From an uncultured Pelagibacteraceae bacterium (GTDB taxonomy: Bacteria > Pseudomonadota > Alphaproteobacteria > Pelagibacterales > Pelagibacteraceae): 64,000 bases of DNA. The stretch's first letter is position 1, and each line of letters opens with the position of its first letter. A model generated the notes under the pieces. It saw nothing but the letters and a program-made list of their open reading frames with translations. It was not told where the DNA came from and did not search any database. Position numbers and translations under genes: made by a program. Shown piece by piece: positions 1-9,784 of the stretch. The stretch covers positions 140,001 to 204,000 of the forward strand of contig CACMND010000001.1 in assembly GCA_902614975.1 (NCBI GenBank), given 5' to 3'.

Positions 1-965
1 TTTAATCTCTTAAAGTCGCGACGAACATGTCAAGTGTTGGTAAGGTTCTGCGCGTATCTTCGAATTAAACCACATGCTCCACTACTTGTGCGGGTCCCCG
101 TCAATTCATTTGAGTTTTAACCTTGCGGTCGTACTCCCCAGGCGGTGTGTTTAATGCTTTCGCTGCGACACTGAAAATAAATTTCCAACGTCTAACACAC
201 ATCGTTTACGGCATGGACTACGAGGGTATCTAATCCTCTTCGCTACCCATGCTTTCGTTCCTCAGTGTCAGTAATGATCCAGAAAGCTGCCTTCGCAATT
301 GGTATTCTTTCTAATATCTACGAATTTCACCTCTACACTAGAAATTCTGCTTTCCTCTATCATACTCTAGCTAAAAAGTTTTGATGGCAGTTCCAGAGTT
401 AAGCTCTGGGATTTCACCACCAACTTTTTTAACAACCTACGAACTCTTTAAGCCCAGTAATTCCGAACTACGCTAGGTCCCTTCGTATTACCGCGGCTGC
501 TGGCACGAAGTTAGCCGGACCTTCTTATTCGGGTACAGTCATTTTCTTCCCCGACGAAAGAGCTTTACAACCCAAAGGCCTTCTTCACTCACGCGGCATC
601 GCTGCATCAGAGTTTCCTCCATTGTGCAATATTCCCTACTGCTGCCTCCCGTAGGAGTTTGGGCCGTGTCTCAGTCCCAATGTGGCTGATCATCCTCTCA
701 GATCAGCTATTGATCAAAGTCTTGGTAAGCCATTACCCCACCAACAAACTAATCAAGTGCAGGCTCATCCTTCGGCGCATAAAGCTTTCTCCGTAAAGAC
801 TTACGAGGTATTAGCACAAGTTTCCTCGTGTTATTCCTCACCAAAGGGAAGATACCTACATGTTACTCACCCGTCTGCCACTAAGTATTGCTACTTCGTT
901 CGACTTGCATGTATAAGGCGTGCCGCCAGCGTACGTTCTGAGCCATGATCAAACTCTCAAGTTTA
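1..965 (-). rRNA. rrs: 16S ribosomal RNA, 5' portion (3' end lies outside the window)
   Basis: The plus strand reads as the complement of a 16S gene. The universal 5' primer site (27F) is at 939-958, so nucleotide 1 falls near 965, and the 907-926 universal site is at 98-117. The window therefore starts near E. coli position 1020 and about a third of the gene is missing. SAR11-specific probe sites known from the literature match exactly: 152R at 810-831, 441R at 534-555, 542R at 462-479 and 732R at 267-289. These place the organism in SAR11. Any 23S and 5S genes would lie to the left. The 5' end is assigned by primer position, so it is good to a few bases. Confidence 0.98.
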
Positions 966-1140
966 AAAACGGCGCACACTAGCTTCTACATAAATACTAA
1001 GAATAATATCTATGTAATCTTGAAGTATGTACGACAAATTTTGGTAACCTTAACCGTCCACACTTCTCTTTTTAAAATATTAACTTTTAAAATAGCTAAT
1101 TGAGATTACTCTCAATAAATAACATTTTTTAAATGTTGAG
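966..1140 (-). other. 16S rRNA leader with two perfect hairpins
   Basis: This non-coding stretch lies between the 16S 5' end and the candidate rRNA promoter. It contains two adjacent perfect inverted repeats close to the presumed start of transcription: 1121-1137 (7-bp arms AACATTT/AAATGTT, 3-nt loop) and 1099-1116 (7-bp arms ATTGAGA/TCTCAAT, 4-nt loop). In a transcript they would form stacked stem-loops at the 5' end of the pre-rRNA, where antitermination and processing signals are usual. No open reading frame of note is present. Confidence 0.5.
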
Positions 1141-1175
1141 TGGACCGCTTATAAATAATATTATTAATAAATCAA
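1141..1175 (-). promoter_or_regulatory. Candidate rRNA operon promoter
   Basis: On the minus strand TTGATT (1175-1170) is separated by 16 bp from TATAAG (1153-1148), followed by a GC-rich stretch CGGTCC before a start near 1141. A GC-rich discriminator is typical of growth-rate and ppGpp-controlled stable RNA promoters. In this very AT-rich intergenic region that GC patch stands out. Assignment is by eye only. Confidence 0.45.
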
Positions 1176-1238
1176 GATATTAGATAAATTAAAAATGCGT
1201 GAAAAAGTCATATAAATCAACGTTTTTTAAGGAATATA

Positions 1239-2537
1239 ATGAAATATTTTAAATTAAACAACTATAAAGACTATTCCATTTTTTTTTGGATAATTTTAGT
1301 ATCAATTATTGGAATTACCATCACTACAATTTACACAACAAATAAAGAGGTTGAAGCTCAAAAAATAAAAGGGACTTTAGATAATATCTATTTAAAAAAA
1401 ATAACAAAAGAAATTACTAATAGCTTAGAGCCTAGATACAGTTCATTAGATTATGTTTCAAGATCTGGCGATACTTACCAAAGTATTGTTGATAGCTTAA
1501 ATATAATCAAAGAAGAAAAAAAGATATTATTGGAATCAATTTTAAAAGAAAAATCTTTAAAAATTTTAAGAACTAATCAAAAATTTACGTTTAAATTTGA
1601 CAATATGACTAAGTTCAAAATTATAGAATTTAAAATTGAAACAGATAAAAAAAATGAAATTATATTTACATCATCTAATACAAAAAATAGTTTTACTTCA
1701 AAAAAGATAAAAAAAAACTTTAAAAAAAGATTAGTCTATAAAGAGACATCAATAATTGATAGCTTATATAATAGCGCTATAAATTTAAAAATAAGTCCGA
1801 ATATTATAATTGAATTTGCTAGGCTATATGGTTTTCAAGTAGATTTTCAAAGAGATATTTGGAAAGATGATAGTTTTCAAATTATTTATGAAGAATACTT
1901 AAATGATAAAAATCAAACTGTTGATACAGGGGAAATAATTTTCGCAAATTTAAATTTACAAAATAATGACTTACAGCTTTACAAATATGAGTACGAGAAA
2001 AATAAGGTAGATTATTTTGATGAAAATGGAAAAAGTATAAAGAAGACATTGATGAAAACTCCTATAAACGGAGCTAGACTTTCTTCATCTTACGGAAAAA
2101 GAAAACATCCTATCTTAGGGTATACAAAAATGCATACTGGAACTGATTTTGCTGCCCCTACGGGGACTCCAATAATGGCATCTGGTGATGGCAAAGTGAT
2201 GAAGGCCGGCTGGTGTGGTGGTGGTGGAAAATGTGTAAAAATTAAACATAACAAAACTTACCAAACGGTTTACGCACATATGTCTAAATTTGGTAGAGGT
2301 ATTAAAAAAGGTGTAAGAGTTAAACAAGGACAAATTATTGGTTATGTTGGGTCTACTGGGATGTCAACTGGCCCTCACTTGCATTATGAGGTAATTGAAA
2401 ACGGAAGAAAAATTAATTCTCAAAAGCTTAGACTACCATCTGGAAAAATTTTAAAAGGAGAAGACAGAAAAAAGTTTGAAGTTACAAAAATAAAGATTGA
2501 TGTTTTAAAATCAAATTTGATCACAAAAGATAATTAA
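1239..2537 (+). CDS. Membrane-anchored M23 family metallopeptidase
   Basis: Predicted zinc endopeptidase of the LytM/M23 family that cuts or remodels peptidoglycan cross-bridges from the periplasmic side. Residues about 13-33 form an N-terminal membrane anchor. Residues about 70-125 resemble the LysM/OapA-like region found in M23 envelope proteins. The catalytic domain covers about 275-395 with the expected metal ligands H299 and D303 (HTGTD), H347, and the HLH motif at 380-382. The start has AAGGA about 7 nt upstream. It is transcribed away from the rRNA operon and its 3' end overlaps the converging DUF4167 gene by 4 nt. The exact substrate and any division role (EnvC/NlpD-like) cannot be decided. 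Confidence 0.9.
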   Translation: MKYFKLNNYKDYSIFFWIILVSIIGITITTIYTTNKEVEAQKIKGTLDNIYLKKITKEITNSLEPRYSSLDYVSRSGDTYQSIVDSLNIIKEEKKILLESILKEKSLKILRTNQKFTFKFDNMTKFKIIEFKIETDKKNEIIFTSSNTKNSFTSKKIKKNFKKRLVYKETSIIDSLYNSAINLKISPNIIIEFARLYGFQVDFQRDIWKDDSFQIIYEEYLNDKNQTVDTGEIIFANLNLQNNDLQLYKYEYEKNKVDYFDENGKSIKKTLMKTPINGARLSSSYGKRKHPILGYTKMHTGTDFAAPTGTPIMASGDGKVMKAGWCGGGGKCVKIKHNKTYQTVYAHMSKFGRGIKKGVRVKQGQIIGYVGSTGMSTGPHLHYEVIENGRKINSQKLRLPSGKILKGEDRKKFEVTKIKIDVLKSNLITKDN

Positions 2538-2941
2538 TCCTGCTTATTAACTTCATTTAAAGATTTTTCATTATCCTGCTTAGTTTGTTTAAGATCTTCT
2601 GAAGTTTTATTAAAATCTTGTTCTATTACATTATTAGTTTCATCTGAATTTTTATTTATTTCTTGAATGTTTAATACTCTAGAAAAATGATCTGCATGTT
2701 GGAGATAATTTTCGGATAATATTTTATCTCCTGATGATAAGGCTTCTCTGGCTAAATTATTATATTTATCAATTAATTTTGCTGCATTTTGATTATTTCT
2801 TCCTGGATTTCTATGCTTAAAATCGATGTTAGAATTAAATTCATTTTGATTCTTATGAGAATTAATTGGTCTTCTTCTGAAATTACGATCATTGTTTGAT
2901 TTAAATCTGTGCTTTCTATTATTGTTACGATAATTATTCAT
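2534..2941 (-). CDS. DUF4167 domain protein
   Basis: 135-residue protein, rich in Asn and Arg at the N-terminus (about 1-50) and acidic/Gln-rich at the C-terminus. The middle, about 48-92, contains the helical segment typical of DUF4167 (alternating hydrophobics around AAKLIDKYNNLAREA). The family is common in alphaproteobacteria and usually sits beside prmC/prfA, as here. The Arg-rich tail suggests nucleic-acid binding, but the function is unknown. Its start overlaps the prmC stop by one base (TAATG), so translational coupling is likely. Confidence 0.85.
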   Translation of the reverse strand: MNNYRNNNRKHRFKSNNDRNFRRRPINSHKNQNEFNSNIDFKHRNPGRNNQNAAKLIDKYNNLAREALSSGDKILSENYLQHADHFSRVLNIQEINKNSDETNNVIEQDFNKTSEDLKQTKQDNEKSLNEVNKQD

Positions 2942-3786
2942 TATATTAATTTAGTGGAAACTATTACTCTTGGAATTGACGAAATATCTTTTATCACTTT
3001 ATTTATAAAATACCCATTTTTATTTAATATTTTCTTTGCAATTAAATTTTGTCCTTGACCTATCTCAAAAATTAGTTTCCCGTTCTTTTTTAGCAATTGT
3101 TTACTTTTTATAATTAGTTTTGTTATTTCTCTAAGACCATCTATCCCAGCTTCAAGAGCTATATATGGTTCAAAAATTTTTACACTTTCGTCCAACCTAC
3201 TTAAATCAAATCTATTAATGTATGGAGGATTAGATATTATAAAATCATATTTATTAAACTGAATTTTGTCAATATCGATATTGACGAAATTAATTTTATT
3301 TATCAAGTGATGCATTTTTGCATTAAATTTAGCAATATTAAGAGCTTTTCTGCTAATATCTATGGCTGTAGCAAAACATTTGGGTCTTTCTTTAATTATA
3401 GACACAACTAAGCATCCAGATCCCGTGCCTATTTCTAAAAGTTTTTTTGAAGAGTGTATATTAGTACTTTTTAATACTTCCTCAACAATTAACTCAGTTT
3501 CTGGCCTTGGAATTAAAACATCGCTATTTACGTAAAAGTTGTTTTTCCAAAATTCTTTTTTATTTGTAATATATGCAATAGGTTCCCTCTTTTCTCTTCT
3601 AGACAAAAGTTTTTTAAACTTTTCAAATTTATTTTTTTTTATATTGGCATCTAAATTCATTAATATATTTTCTCTAGATGAATTAAGTATAAATGATAAT
3701 AGTATTTCACTATCTAAAATGTGTGTGTCTATATTATGTGACTTAAGTTTATCACTACCAAATTTTAATGTTTGCAGGTAATTCAT
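2941..3786 (-). CDS. prmC: Peptide chain release factor N5-glutamine methyltransferase
   Basis: Methylates the Gln of the GGQ motif of release factors using S-adenosylmethionine. The 281-residue length is normal for PrmC/HemK. The sequence shows RPETE at 94-98, SAM motif I LEIGTGSG at 117-124 and the glutamine-binding NPPY motif at 186-189. It overlaps the end of prfA, its substrate gene, by 4 nt (ATGA). That is the classical prfA-prmC arrangement and makes the assignment secure. Confidence 0.97.
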   Translation of the reverse strand: MNYLQTLKFGSDKLKSHNIDTHILDSEILLSFILNSSRENILMNLDANIKKNKFEKFKKLLSRREKREPIAYITNKKEFWKNNFYVNSDVLIPRPETELIVEEVLKSTNIHSSKKLLEIGTGSGCLVVSIIKERPKCFATAIDISRKALNIAKFNAKMHHLINKINFVNIDIDKIQFNKYDFIISNPPYINRFDLSRLDESVKIFEPYIALEAGIDGLREITKLIIKSKQLLKKNGKLIFEIGQGQNLIAKKILNKNGYFINKVIKDISSIPRVIVSTKLI

Positions 3787-4859
3787 GTATTTGTTTTTGT
3801 CAACTCATCCATTTGGGCCTGGATACTTAAGTTTTCTATCATCTCATCAAATATTTCACCTTCCATAAATTCTTCTAATTTGTGAAGGGTTAGGTTTATT
3901 CTATGATCGGTAACTCTTCCTTGAGGAAAATTATACGTTCTTATTCTCTCAGATCTATCGCCTGTACCAATTTTACTTTTTCTATCTTTTGACCTTTCTT
4001 TATCTATTTTTTGTCTTTCATAATCATAAATTCTTGATCTTAATATTTTAAGACCTTTTTCTTTGTTACGTATTTGGGACTTTTCATCTTGTTGGCTTAC
4101 TACAATACCAGTTGGGATGTGTGTAATCCTCACAGCAGAGTCTGTAGTATTTACACTTTGCCCTCCTGGGCCACTACTTCTGAACACATCAATTCTTAAA
4201 TCTTTTTCATCTAGTTTAATATCTAATTCTTCAGCTTCTGGCAAAACTGCTACCGTTGCTGCTGAAGTATGAACTCTACCTTGAGTTTCCGTGTCAGGAA
4301 CTCTTTGCACTCTATGAACACCACTTTCATACTTAAGTGATGAATAAATATTTTTTCCCTTTATCAAAGCTATTATTTCTTTTAGTCCTCCAGCATCACT
4401 TTTGGAAATCGAAATGACTTCTAAATCCCATTTTTTTTTTTGGCTAACTTTTTCGTACATTTTAAATAAATCAGACGCAAAAAGACTGGCCTCAAGACCT
4501 CCTGTGCCAGCTCTAATTTCAATAATTGCATTTTTTGTATCTGCAATATCTTTTGGAAGTAGAAATAATTTTATTTTTTTTTCGTTGATTTGATAATTTT
4601 TTCTTAAGTTTTCAAGTTCACTGCTTGCTAATTCCTTCATTTCTGTATCCGAATTTTTGTCATTGATTATATTATTCAAGTCCTCTGTATCCTTCTGAAA
4701 ACTTAAGTATTCTTTTGCTTGTTTTATTATGTTGTTTAAATCTGAATACTCTTTTGAAATTTCTGCAATTTTTTTCTTATCAGTTTCGCCTGATGATAGC
4801 TCCATCTCTAGTTTAAGATGTCTATCAATTAAATTTTGTACTTTTTCCTGAGGAAGCAT
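3783..4859 (-). CDS. prfA: Peptide chain release factor 1 (RF1)
   Basis: Recognises UAA/UAG stop codons and triggers peptide release. At 358 residues it is full length. The GGQ motif is at 232-234. The PxT tripeptide that reads the stop codon is P188-D189-T190, confirming RF1 rather than RF2 (which has SPF). The middle residue Asp differs from the usual Val/Ala. It heads the prfA-prmC-DUF4167 run and is followed by prmC, which modifies the GGQ glutamine. Confidence 0.97.
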   Translation of the reverse strand: MLPQEKVQNLIDRHLKLEMELSSGETDKKKIAEISKEYSDLNNIIKQAKEYLSFQKDTEDLNNIINDKNSDTEMKELASSELENLRKNYQINEKKIKLFLLPKDIADTKNAIIEIRAGTGGLEASLFASDLFKMYEKVSQKKKWDLEVISISKSDAGGLKEIIALIKGKNIYSSLKYESGVHRVQRVPDTETQGRVHTSAATVAVLPEAEELDIKLDEKDLRIDVFRSSGPGGQSVNTTDSAVRITHIPTGIVVSQQDEKSQIRNKEKGLKILRSRIYDYERQKIDKERSKDRKSKIGTGDRSERIRTYNFPQGRVTDHRINLTLHKLEEFMEGEIFDEMIENLSIQAQMDELTKTNT

Positions 4860-4869
4860 TGATTATTAT

Positions 4870-5964
4870 TTATAAATTAGAGACTTTTTCTTCCACTAAA
4901 GAAACAATTTTATTTACTATATCTTTAGTAATTACTTTTTCTGTTTGTAAACCATTTATATACAACATATGATTATTTTTTCCACCGCCTGTAATTCCAA
5001 TCTCAGTTTGTTTTGCCTCTCCTGGTCCATTAACTACACAACCAATAATAGATAAAGTTATTGGTTTTTTTATATGTGATAATCTTCTTTCTAATTGTTT
5101 TACTGTTTCAATAACTTGAAAACCTTGTCTTGCACAAGAAGGACATGAAATTATTTTTACCCCTCTATTTCTTAAATTTAAAGATTTCAAAATTTCATTT
5201 CCAACATTTATTTCTTGAATAGGATCGTCAGAAAGCGATACTCTTATGGTGTCTCCTATACCATCTAACAATAAACTTCCAAAACCGATGGATGATTTAA
5301 TACTACCAGGCAAATAGCTTCCTGCTTCTGTAATTCCTAAATGAAGTGGATAATTTGTTTTATTTGACAACAATCTATACGCAGCTATAGACAAAAATAC
5401 ATCTGAAGATTTCACACTTACTTTAAAATTTGAAAAACCCATGTCCTCAATTAATTTTATATTTCTTAATGCGCTATCTACCAAAGCTTCGGGGCAAGGT
5501 TCCTTATATTTTTCCAAAATATCTTTTTCAAGAGATCCAGCATTTACACCAATCCTAATTGAACAGTTATTATTTTTTGCTGCTGAAATAACTTCTGCAA
5601 TTTTTTTTTTATCTCCTATATTTCCTGGATTTATACGCAAACAGTTGGCACCATTTTCAGCTGCTTCAACTGCTCTTTTATAATGAAAATGTATATCTGC
5701 AACTATAGGAATATCTATATATTTAATTATAGTTTTCAAAGCCTCTGTAGATTTACTATCTGGACATGAAACTCTAACGATATCTGCTCCAGCCTCAGTA
5801 ACTTTATTTATTTGATCTATAGTTGATTTGTAATCTGTGGTTAAGGTATTAGTCATTGTCTGAACAGTAATTGGATTATCTCCACCAACTTTAACTTTCC
5901 CAACGTTTATAACTTTAGTTTTCTTTCTACTAATATTTCTAAATGGTCTAATTTCGTTAATCAT
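4870..5964 (-). CDS. ispG: 4-hydroxy-3-methylbut-2-en-1-yl diphosphate synthase
   Basis: Penultimate iron-sulfur enzyme of the MEP (non-mevalonate) isoprenoid pathway: converts MEcPP to HMBPP with electrons from flavodoxin or ferredoxin. The [4Fe-4S] ligands are visible as C274-x2-C277 and C309 in GCVVNGPGE, with E316 as the fourth ligand. The 364-residue length matches the short bacterial form. The start overlaps the lysC stop by three bases as TGATG, and prfA follows after 10 nt, so it is probably co-transcribed with both. Confidence 0.96.
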   Translation of the reverse strand: MINEIRPFRNISRKKTKVINVGKVKVGGDNPITVQTMTNTLTTDYKSTIDQINKVTEAGADIVRVSCPDSKSTEALKTIIKYIDIPIVADIHFHYKRAVEAAENGANCLRINPGNIGDKKKIAEVISAAKNNNCSIRIGVNAGSLEKDILEKYKEPCPEALVDSALRNIKLIEDMGFSNFKVSVKSSDVFLSIAAYRLLSNKTNYPLHLGITEAGSYLPGSIKSSIGFGSLLLDGIGDTIRVSLSDDPIQEINVGNEILKSLNLRNRGVKIISCPSCARQGFQVIETVKQLERRLSHIKKPITLSIIGCVVNGPGEAKQTEIGITGGGKNNHMLYINGLQTEKVITKDIVNKIVSLVEEKVSNL

Positions 5965-7172
5965 CAGTATAAATTAAATTCTTTGTGAAGACATCTTATT
6001 GCTTTTTTTACATTTGTCTTTTTTATTAATACAGATATTTTGATCTCAGATGTTGAAATAACTTGTATATTAATATTTTTTTTAGCAAGCGCTTGAAACA
6101 TTCTATATGTAACGCCGGGGGTAGTTACCATGCCAACACCTATAATTGAAACTTTTGAAACATTTTTGTCAAATATCATTTTTTTGAATTTAATATTTTT
6201 ATTTTTTTTTATGATTTTTTTAGTTTTGGTTAAATCATAAGATTTAATTGTAAAAGTAAGGTCAGTTTCTTTTCCATTTGAAGATATATTTTGAACAACC
6301 ATATCTACATTTATCGAGTTTTGTGAAAGAGGTTTAAATATTGAAGCAGCAATACCTGGCCTGTCTTTTACCCCCAGCAATGTAACTTTAGCATCATTAT
6401 CTGTAGAGGAAATACCTGTAATGATTTTGTTATTAATTATATTTTTTCTTTTAGTTATTAAAGTTCCATTTTTATTAACAAATGATGATTTAACTTCTAT
6501 ATCAATTCTATTTAATCTTGCATCCTGTATCGAGTGAGGCTGCATAATCTTTGATCCTAAAGAAGCCATTTCTAACATTTCCTCGTAAGATATATTTTTT
6601 ATTTTTTTTGCTGATTTTAGTTTATTTGGGTCTGTAGTATATACTCCTTCGACATCAGTATATATTACACATCTATCAGCTTTAAAAAACTTAGCCACCA
6701 TAATTGCACTAGAATCAGATCCACCTCTTCCAATGGTTGTGATATTTAAATTTTTATTAACTCCTTGAAAGCCAGCTATAATGGGAATTCCTCCAGATTT
6801 TAAAAATTTTAAAACTTTGGTTTTATTTATATATTTAATTCTTGAATACTTGTGTTTTCCCTCTGTAAGAATTGGTATTTGCCAAGCCATCCATGACTTT
6901 GCCTTTAAACCATTTACCAATAATTGACCAGCCAACAATGAACATGAAATCTGTTCCCCGGCCGATACCAATGTATCATACTCAAAATCAGGAAAATTTT
7001 TACTTATCTCTTTAGAGATATTTATCAATTTATTGGTAGTGCCACTCATTGCAGATGACAAAACAATTACTTTGTATTTTTTTGAGTAGGATTTTATTAT
7101 TTTAGCAACTTCTTTAATTCTTTGAATTGATCCAACCGATGTGCCGCCAAATTTTAATACAATAATTTTCAT
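5964..7172 (-). CDS. lysC: Aspartate kinase
   Basis: First step of the aspartate family pathway (Lys, Thr, Met, diaminopimelate). The N-terminal kinase domain starts with KFGGTSVGS (7-15) and contains TTIGRGGSD. The C-terminal part, about 255-402, carries two ACT domains that normally bind Lys/Thr for feedback control. It is monofunctional at 402 residues, with no homoserine dehydrogenase fusion. It heads the minus-strand run and lies divergent from ubiG with a 66-nt shared promoter region. It supplies aspartyl phosphate for the dapD/dapE pathway encoded further right. Confidence 0.96.
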   Translation of the reverse strand: MKIIVLKFGGTSVGSIQRIKEVAKIIKSYSKKYKVIVLSSAMSGTTNKLINISKEISKNFPDFEYDTLVSAGEQISCSLLAGQLLVNGLKAKSWMAWQIPILTEGKHKYSRIKYINKTKVLKFLKSGGIPIIAGFQGVNKNLNITTIGRGGSDSSAIMVAKFFKADRCVIYTDVEGVYTTDPNKLKSAKKIKNISYEEMLEMASLGSKIMQPHSIQDARLNRIDIEVKSSFVNKNGTLITKRKNIINNKIITGISSTDNDAKVTLLGVKDRPGIAASIFKPLSQNSINVDMVVQNISSNGKETDLTFTIKSYDLTKTKKIIKKNKNIKFKKMIFDKNVSKVSIIGVGMVTTPGVTYRMFQALAKKNINIQVISTSEIKISVLIKKTNVKKAIRCLHKEFNLY

Positions 7173-7201
7173 TGGTAGTTTTATTTACAAGCTTTAATTT
7201 A

Positions 7202-7229
7202 TTGATAAAATACATCTAATTTGTAATGT
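7202..7229 (+). promoter_or_regulatory. Candidate promoter of ubiG
   Basis: TTGATA (7202-7207) and TAATGT (7224-7229) are separated by 16 bp in the lysC/ubiG divergent region. The predicted start would be only a few nucleotides upstream of the ubiG ATG, giving an almost leaderless mRNA; no Shine-Dalgarno sequence is visible there. Found by eye. Confidence 0.35.
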
Positions 7230-7238
7230 CAATAAAGA

Positions 7239-7967
7239 ATGAGCAATAATACTATAAACAAGGAAGAGGTAGAAAAATTTAACAAAATTGCCAAAGAATG
7301 GTGGAATCCTAACGGTAAATTTAAACCGCTTCATAAATTTAATCCAATAAGGATAGAATATATAAAAAATAATATAATTAAGGATTTTAATATTTTATCA
7401 AATGACAAACCATTAAAAGGGATAAGTATTCTTGATATTGGTTGTGGAGGAGGTTTATTATCTGAGCCTCTAGCAAGACTTGGTGCGGATGTTGTGGGTA
7501 TCGATGCATCTAGTAAAAATATTGATATTGCAAAACATCATTTAAAAACAAGTAATTTAAATATTGAATATTATGATAAATCACCAGAGAGTTTCTCTTA
7601 TAAAAAAAAATTTGATGTAATCCTAAATATGGAAATAGTTGAGCATGTTGAAGATATTCCACAGTTTATTAATCAGAGTGCAAAATTTTTAAAAGATAAT
7701 GGAGTAATGTTTATTGCAACTTTAAACCAAACATTAAAATCTTATGTATTTGCAATTATAGGTGCTGAATATATTTTAAGATGGCTCCCAATTGGAACTC
7801 ATGATTGGAATAAATTTGTAAAACCTGAAAAACTAGAAAAGATTTGTAATAAAAATTCACTTATATTAAAAAGGATAGATGGAGTTAAATTTAATCCATT
7901 TTTAAATAAATGGAGTCTCTCAAGTGATAAATCCATAAATTATATCACTAAATATAAAAAGGGTTAA
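7239..7967 (+). CDS. ubiG: Ubiquinone biosynthesis O-methyltransferase
   Basis: SAM-dependent methyltransferase that carries out both O-methylation steps of ubiquinone synthesis. The N-terminal signature EWWNPNGKFKPLHKFNPIR (20-38) is characteristic of UbiG, and SAM motif I DIGCGGG is at 66-72. The 242-residue length is normal. Its 3' end overlaps that of the converging DUF1178 gene by 4 nt. Confidence 0.95.
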   Translation: MSNNTINKEEVEKFNKIAKEWWNPNGKFKPLHKFNPIRIEYIKNNIIKDFNILSNDKPLKGISILDIGCGGGLLSEPLARLGADVVGIDASSKNIDIAKHHLKTSNLNIEYYDKSPESFSYKKKFDVILNMEIVEHVEDIPQFINQSAKFLKDNGVMFIATLNQTLKSYVFAIIGAEYILRWLPIGTHDWNKFVKPEKLEKICNKNSLILKRIDGVKFNPFLNKWSLSSDKSINYITKYKKG

Positions 7968-8386
7968 TTTTCCTTACCTTCGATCCATGGAATAGTTGAT
8001 GTTTCTATTCCTTCTTCTTTTAGTTCCTTAACATCTTCAATTGATGCTTTACCGTAAATATTTTTTTTATTCTTATCTTTATTATAATGAATAGATCTTG
8101 CCTCATAAGCAAAATCCTCTCCTACATATTCAAAATTTTCTTTTATAAATTTCTGATATTCTCTTAATTTTTTTTTTACATTTTTAATATTATTTAAAGT
8201 TTTATCATTTTTAAAATTGGAATTGGCTAAATTTGGCCTCATCAATGATTTTTCAATTTTTTGTGAATTGCACTGTTTACAATTAAGGAGATTTTTTTTT
8301 TTTAATTTATCGAATTCTTTTGAGCTAGCAAACCAACTTTCAAACTCAAGTCTACAAATTTTACAGTTTAATAAATACTTTATCAT
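7964..8386 (-). CDS. DUF1178 family protein
   Basis: 140-residue protein with an N-terminal zinc-ribbon-like CxxC pair, C8/C11 and C36/C39. The C-terminal half contains the conserved FEYVGEDFAYEARSIHY block (about 96-112) and the IYGKAS block that define DUF1178. The family is widespread in alphaproteobacteria, often near ubiG or argJ; its function is not known. It is separated from the upstream argJ gene by 37 nt, so it may share that transcript. Confidence 0.85.
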   Translation of the reverse strand: MIKYLLNCKICRLEFESWFASSKEFDKLKKKNLLNCKQCNSQKIEKSLMRPNLANSNFKNDKTLNNIKNVKKKLREYQKFIKENFEYVGEDFAYEARSIHYNKDKNKKNIYGKASIEDVKELKEEGIETSTIPWIEGKEN

Positions 8387-8423
8387 TAGATTAAAATAAT
8401 TGTGTTTTATAGAATTTCAATAC

Positions 8424-9725
8424 CTAGGATCTATAATCTGAATTAATTTCAATATATTCCTTAGATAGATCCATAGTGTATGCTGTAAAGTTTTTATTTC
8501 CAATAGATAAATCAATTGTTATCTCTATATTTTCATTTTTCATATACTCACTTAAAACACTTTCATTATAATTTTTATCTAATTTACCATCTCTAAGGAT
8601 AATATTAGATCCCATTAATATAGATAATTTTTCATGTTTAACAGTTGCATCACTCTTTCCAACTGCCATGGCAATTCTTCCCCAATTAGGATCTTCTCCG
8701 AAGATAGCTGTTTTAACTAACGGTGAGTTGGCTATCGAGAAACAGATATTTTTTGCGTCTTTCTCTGTTTTGCTATTGATGCAATTAATAGTAACAAATT
8801 TTGTTGCTCCCTCTCCATCACTCGCAACTCTTTTCGCCAAGTTTAACATGACCTGATGAACGCTATTAATGAATTGTTTTAATTTTGGATCTTTAAAGTT
8901 TTTTATCTCTTTGTTATTTGCTTTGCCTGTTGAAAAAATTGAAACCATGTCATTAGTACTAGTATCCCCATCGCATGTTATAGCATTAAACGTTGTCTTA
9001 ATATTTAAATTAAGTATCTGTTTCAAAATTGACGATGAAATATTGGCATCAGTAAAAATAAATCCTAAAGTTGTAGCCATATTTGGAAAAATCATTCCTG
9101 ATCCTTTTGCAATGCCATATATTTTAACTTCAGAACCTCCTATTTTGCATTCAGCCATTGATAATTTAGGTTTAGTATCTGTTGTCATAATTCCAAGAGC
9201 TGCTTTGATCCAAATTAATTTATTTTGATTGTATTTTATTTTATCAACTAAGTTTTTAGTGTTGCTTAAAATTTCATTTTCAGGAAATTTTTCCCCTATG
9301 GTGCCTGTGCAAGCAAATAGTAATTGGTTTGGCTTAATTTCTCTTGGCTTTTCCTCATCTTCTATTTGTTTTGATGTTAATAATTTTGACAAATTTAAGG
9401 AAATTTTTTTAAGAGAATTATAACCATCAATTCCTGTCAAAGCATTTGCATTTCTTGTATTGATTAAAATACCAAATATTTTTTTATCTTTTATTTTTTT
9501 ATTCCATTTAATATTTTCAGAGACTAATCTAGATTGCGTAAACACGTTTGCATAGTTTGCGCCTTCCCTAAAGTAAAATAAAACTAAGTCATCTCTTTTT
9601 TTATCATAGAGACCACAGCTAACTGTTGAAATAGATAATCCATCAATATGTTCAAGATCTTGAAAATGTCCTATTTTAGAAACTTTATGTTTCTTATCAA
9701 AAAAGTTGTTTATACTAAAATCCAT
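8424..9725 (-). CDS. argJ: Bifunctional ornithine acetyltransferase / N-acetylglutamate synthase
   Basis: Moves the acetyl group from N-acetylornithine to glutamate, closing the cyclic arginine pathway. ArgJ is an autoproteolytic Ntn-like enzyme; the self-cleavage site is visible as NMATTL, with the nucleophile Thr218 following A217. The CTGTIGE motif is at 139-145. The 433-residue length is slightly above the usual 400-410. Together with argB, argD and argF elsewhere in this window it gives a near-complete acetylated route to citrulline. Whether it can also use acetyl-CoA cannot be read from sequence. Confidence 0.95.
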   Translation of the reverse strand: MDFSINNFFDKKHKVSKIGHFQDLEHIDGLSISTVSCGLYDKKRDDLVLFYFREGANYANVFTQSRLVSENIKWNKKIKDKKIFGILINTRNANALTGIDGYNSLKKISLNLSKLLTSKQIEDEEKPREIKPNQLLFACTGTIGEKFPENEILSNTKNLVDKIKYNQNKLIWIKAALGIMTTDTKPKLSMAECKIGGSEVKIYGIAKGSGMIFPNMATTLGFIFTDANISSSILKQILNLNIKTTFNAITCDGDTSTNDMVSIFSTGKANNKEIKNFKDPKLKQFINSVHQVMLNLAKRVASDGEGATKFVTINCINSKTEKDAKNICFSIANSPLVKTAIFGEDPNWGRIAMAVGKSDATVKHEKLSILMGSNIILRDGKLDKNYNESVLSEYMKNENIEITIDLSIGNKNFTAYTMDLSKEYIEINSDYRS

Positions 9726-9753
9726 GCTATTTAATTTTTTAAATAAATAACTA

Positions 9754-9759
9754 TATAAT
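9754..9759 (+). promoter_or_regulatory. Candidate -10 element of secA
   Basis: A perfect TATAAT lies 25 nt before the secA start, giving a predicted leader of about 19 nt. The matching -35 position (TTAATT, 9731-9736) is weak. The region is so AT-rich that chance matches are common. Confidence 0.35.
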
Positions 9760-9784
9760 TTATAACTATTAAAACATCAAAAAT

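Noticed and set aside
682-948. 88-residue open frame on the plus strand
   Set aside because: It lies inside the 16S rRNA gene.
8668-9423. Three plus-strand frames of 62-119 residues opposite argJ
   Set aside because: They mirror argJ on the other strand, a common artefact of coding AT-rich DNA.
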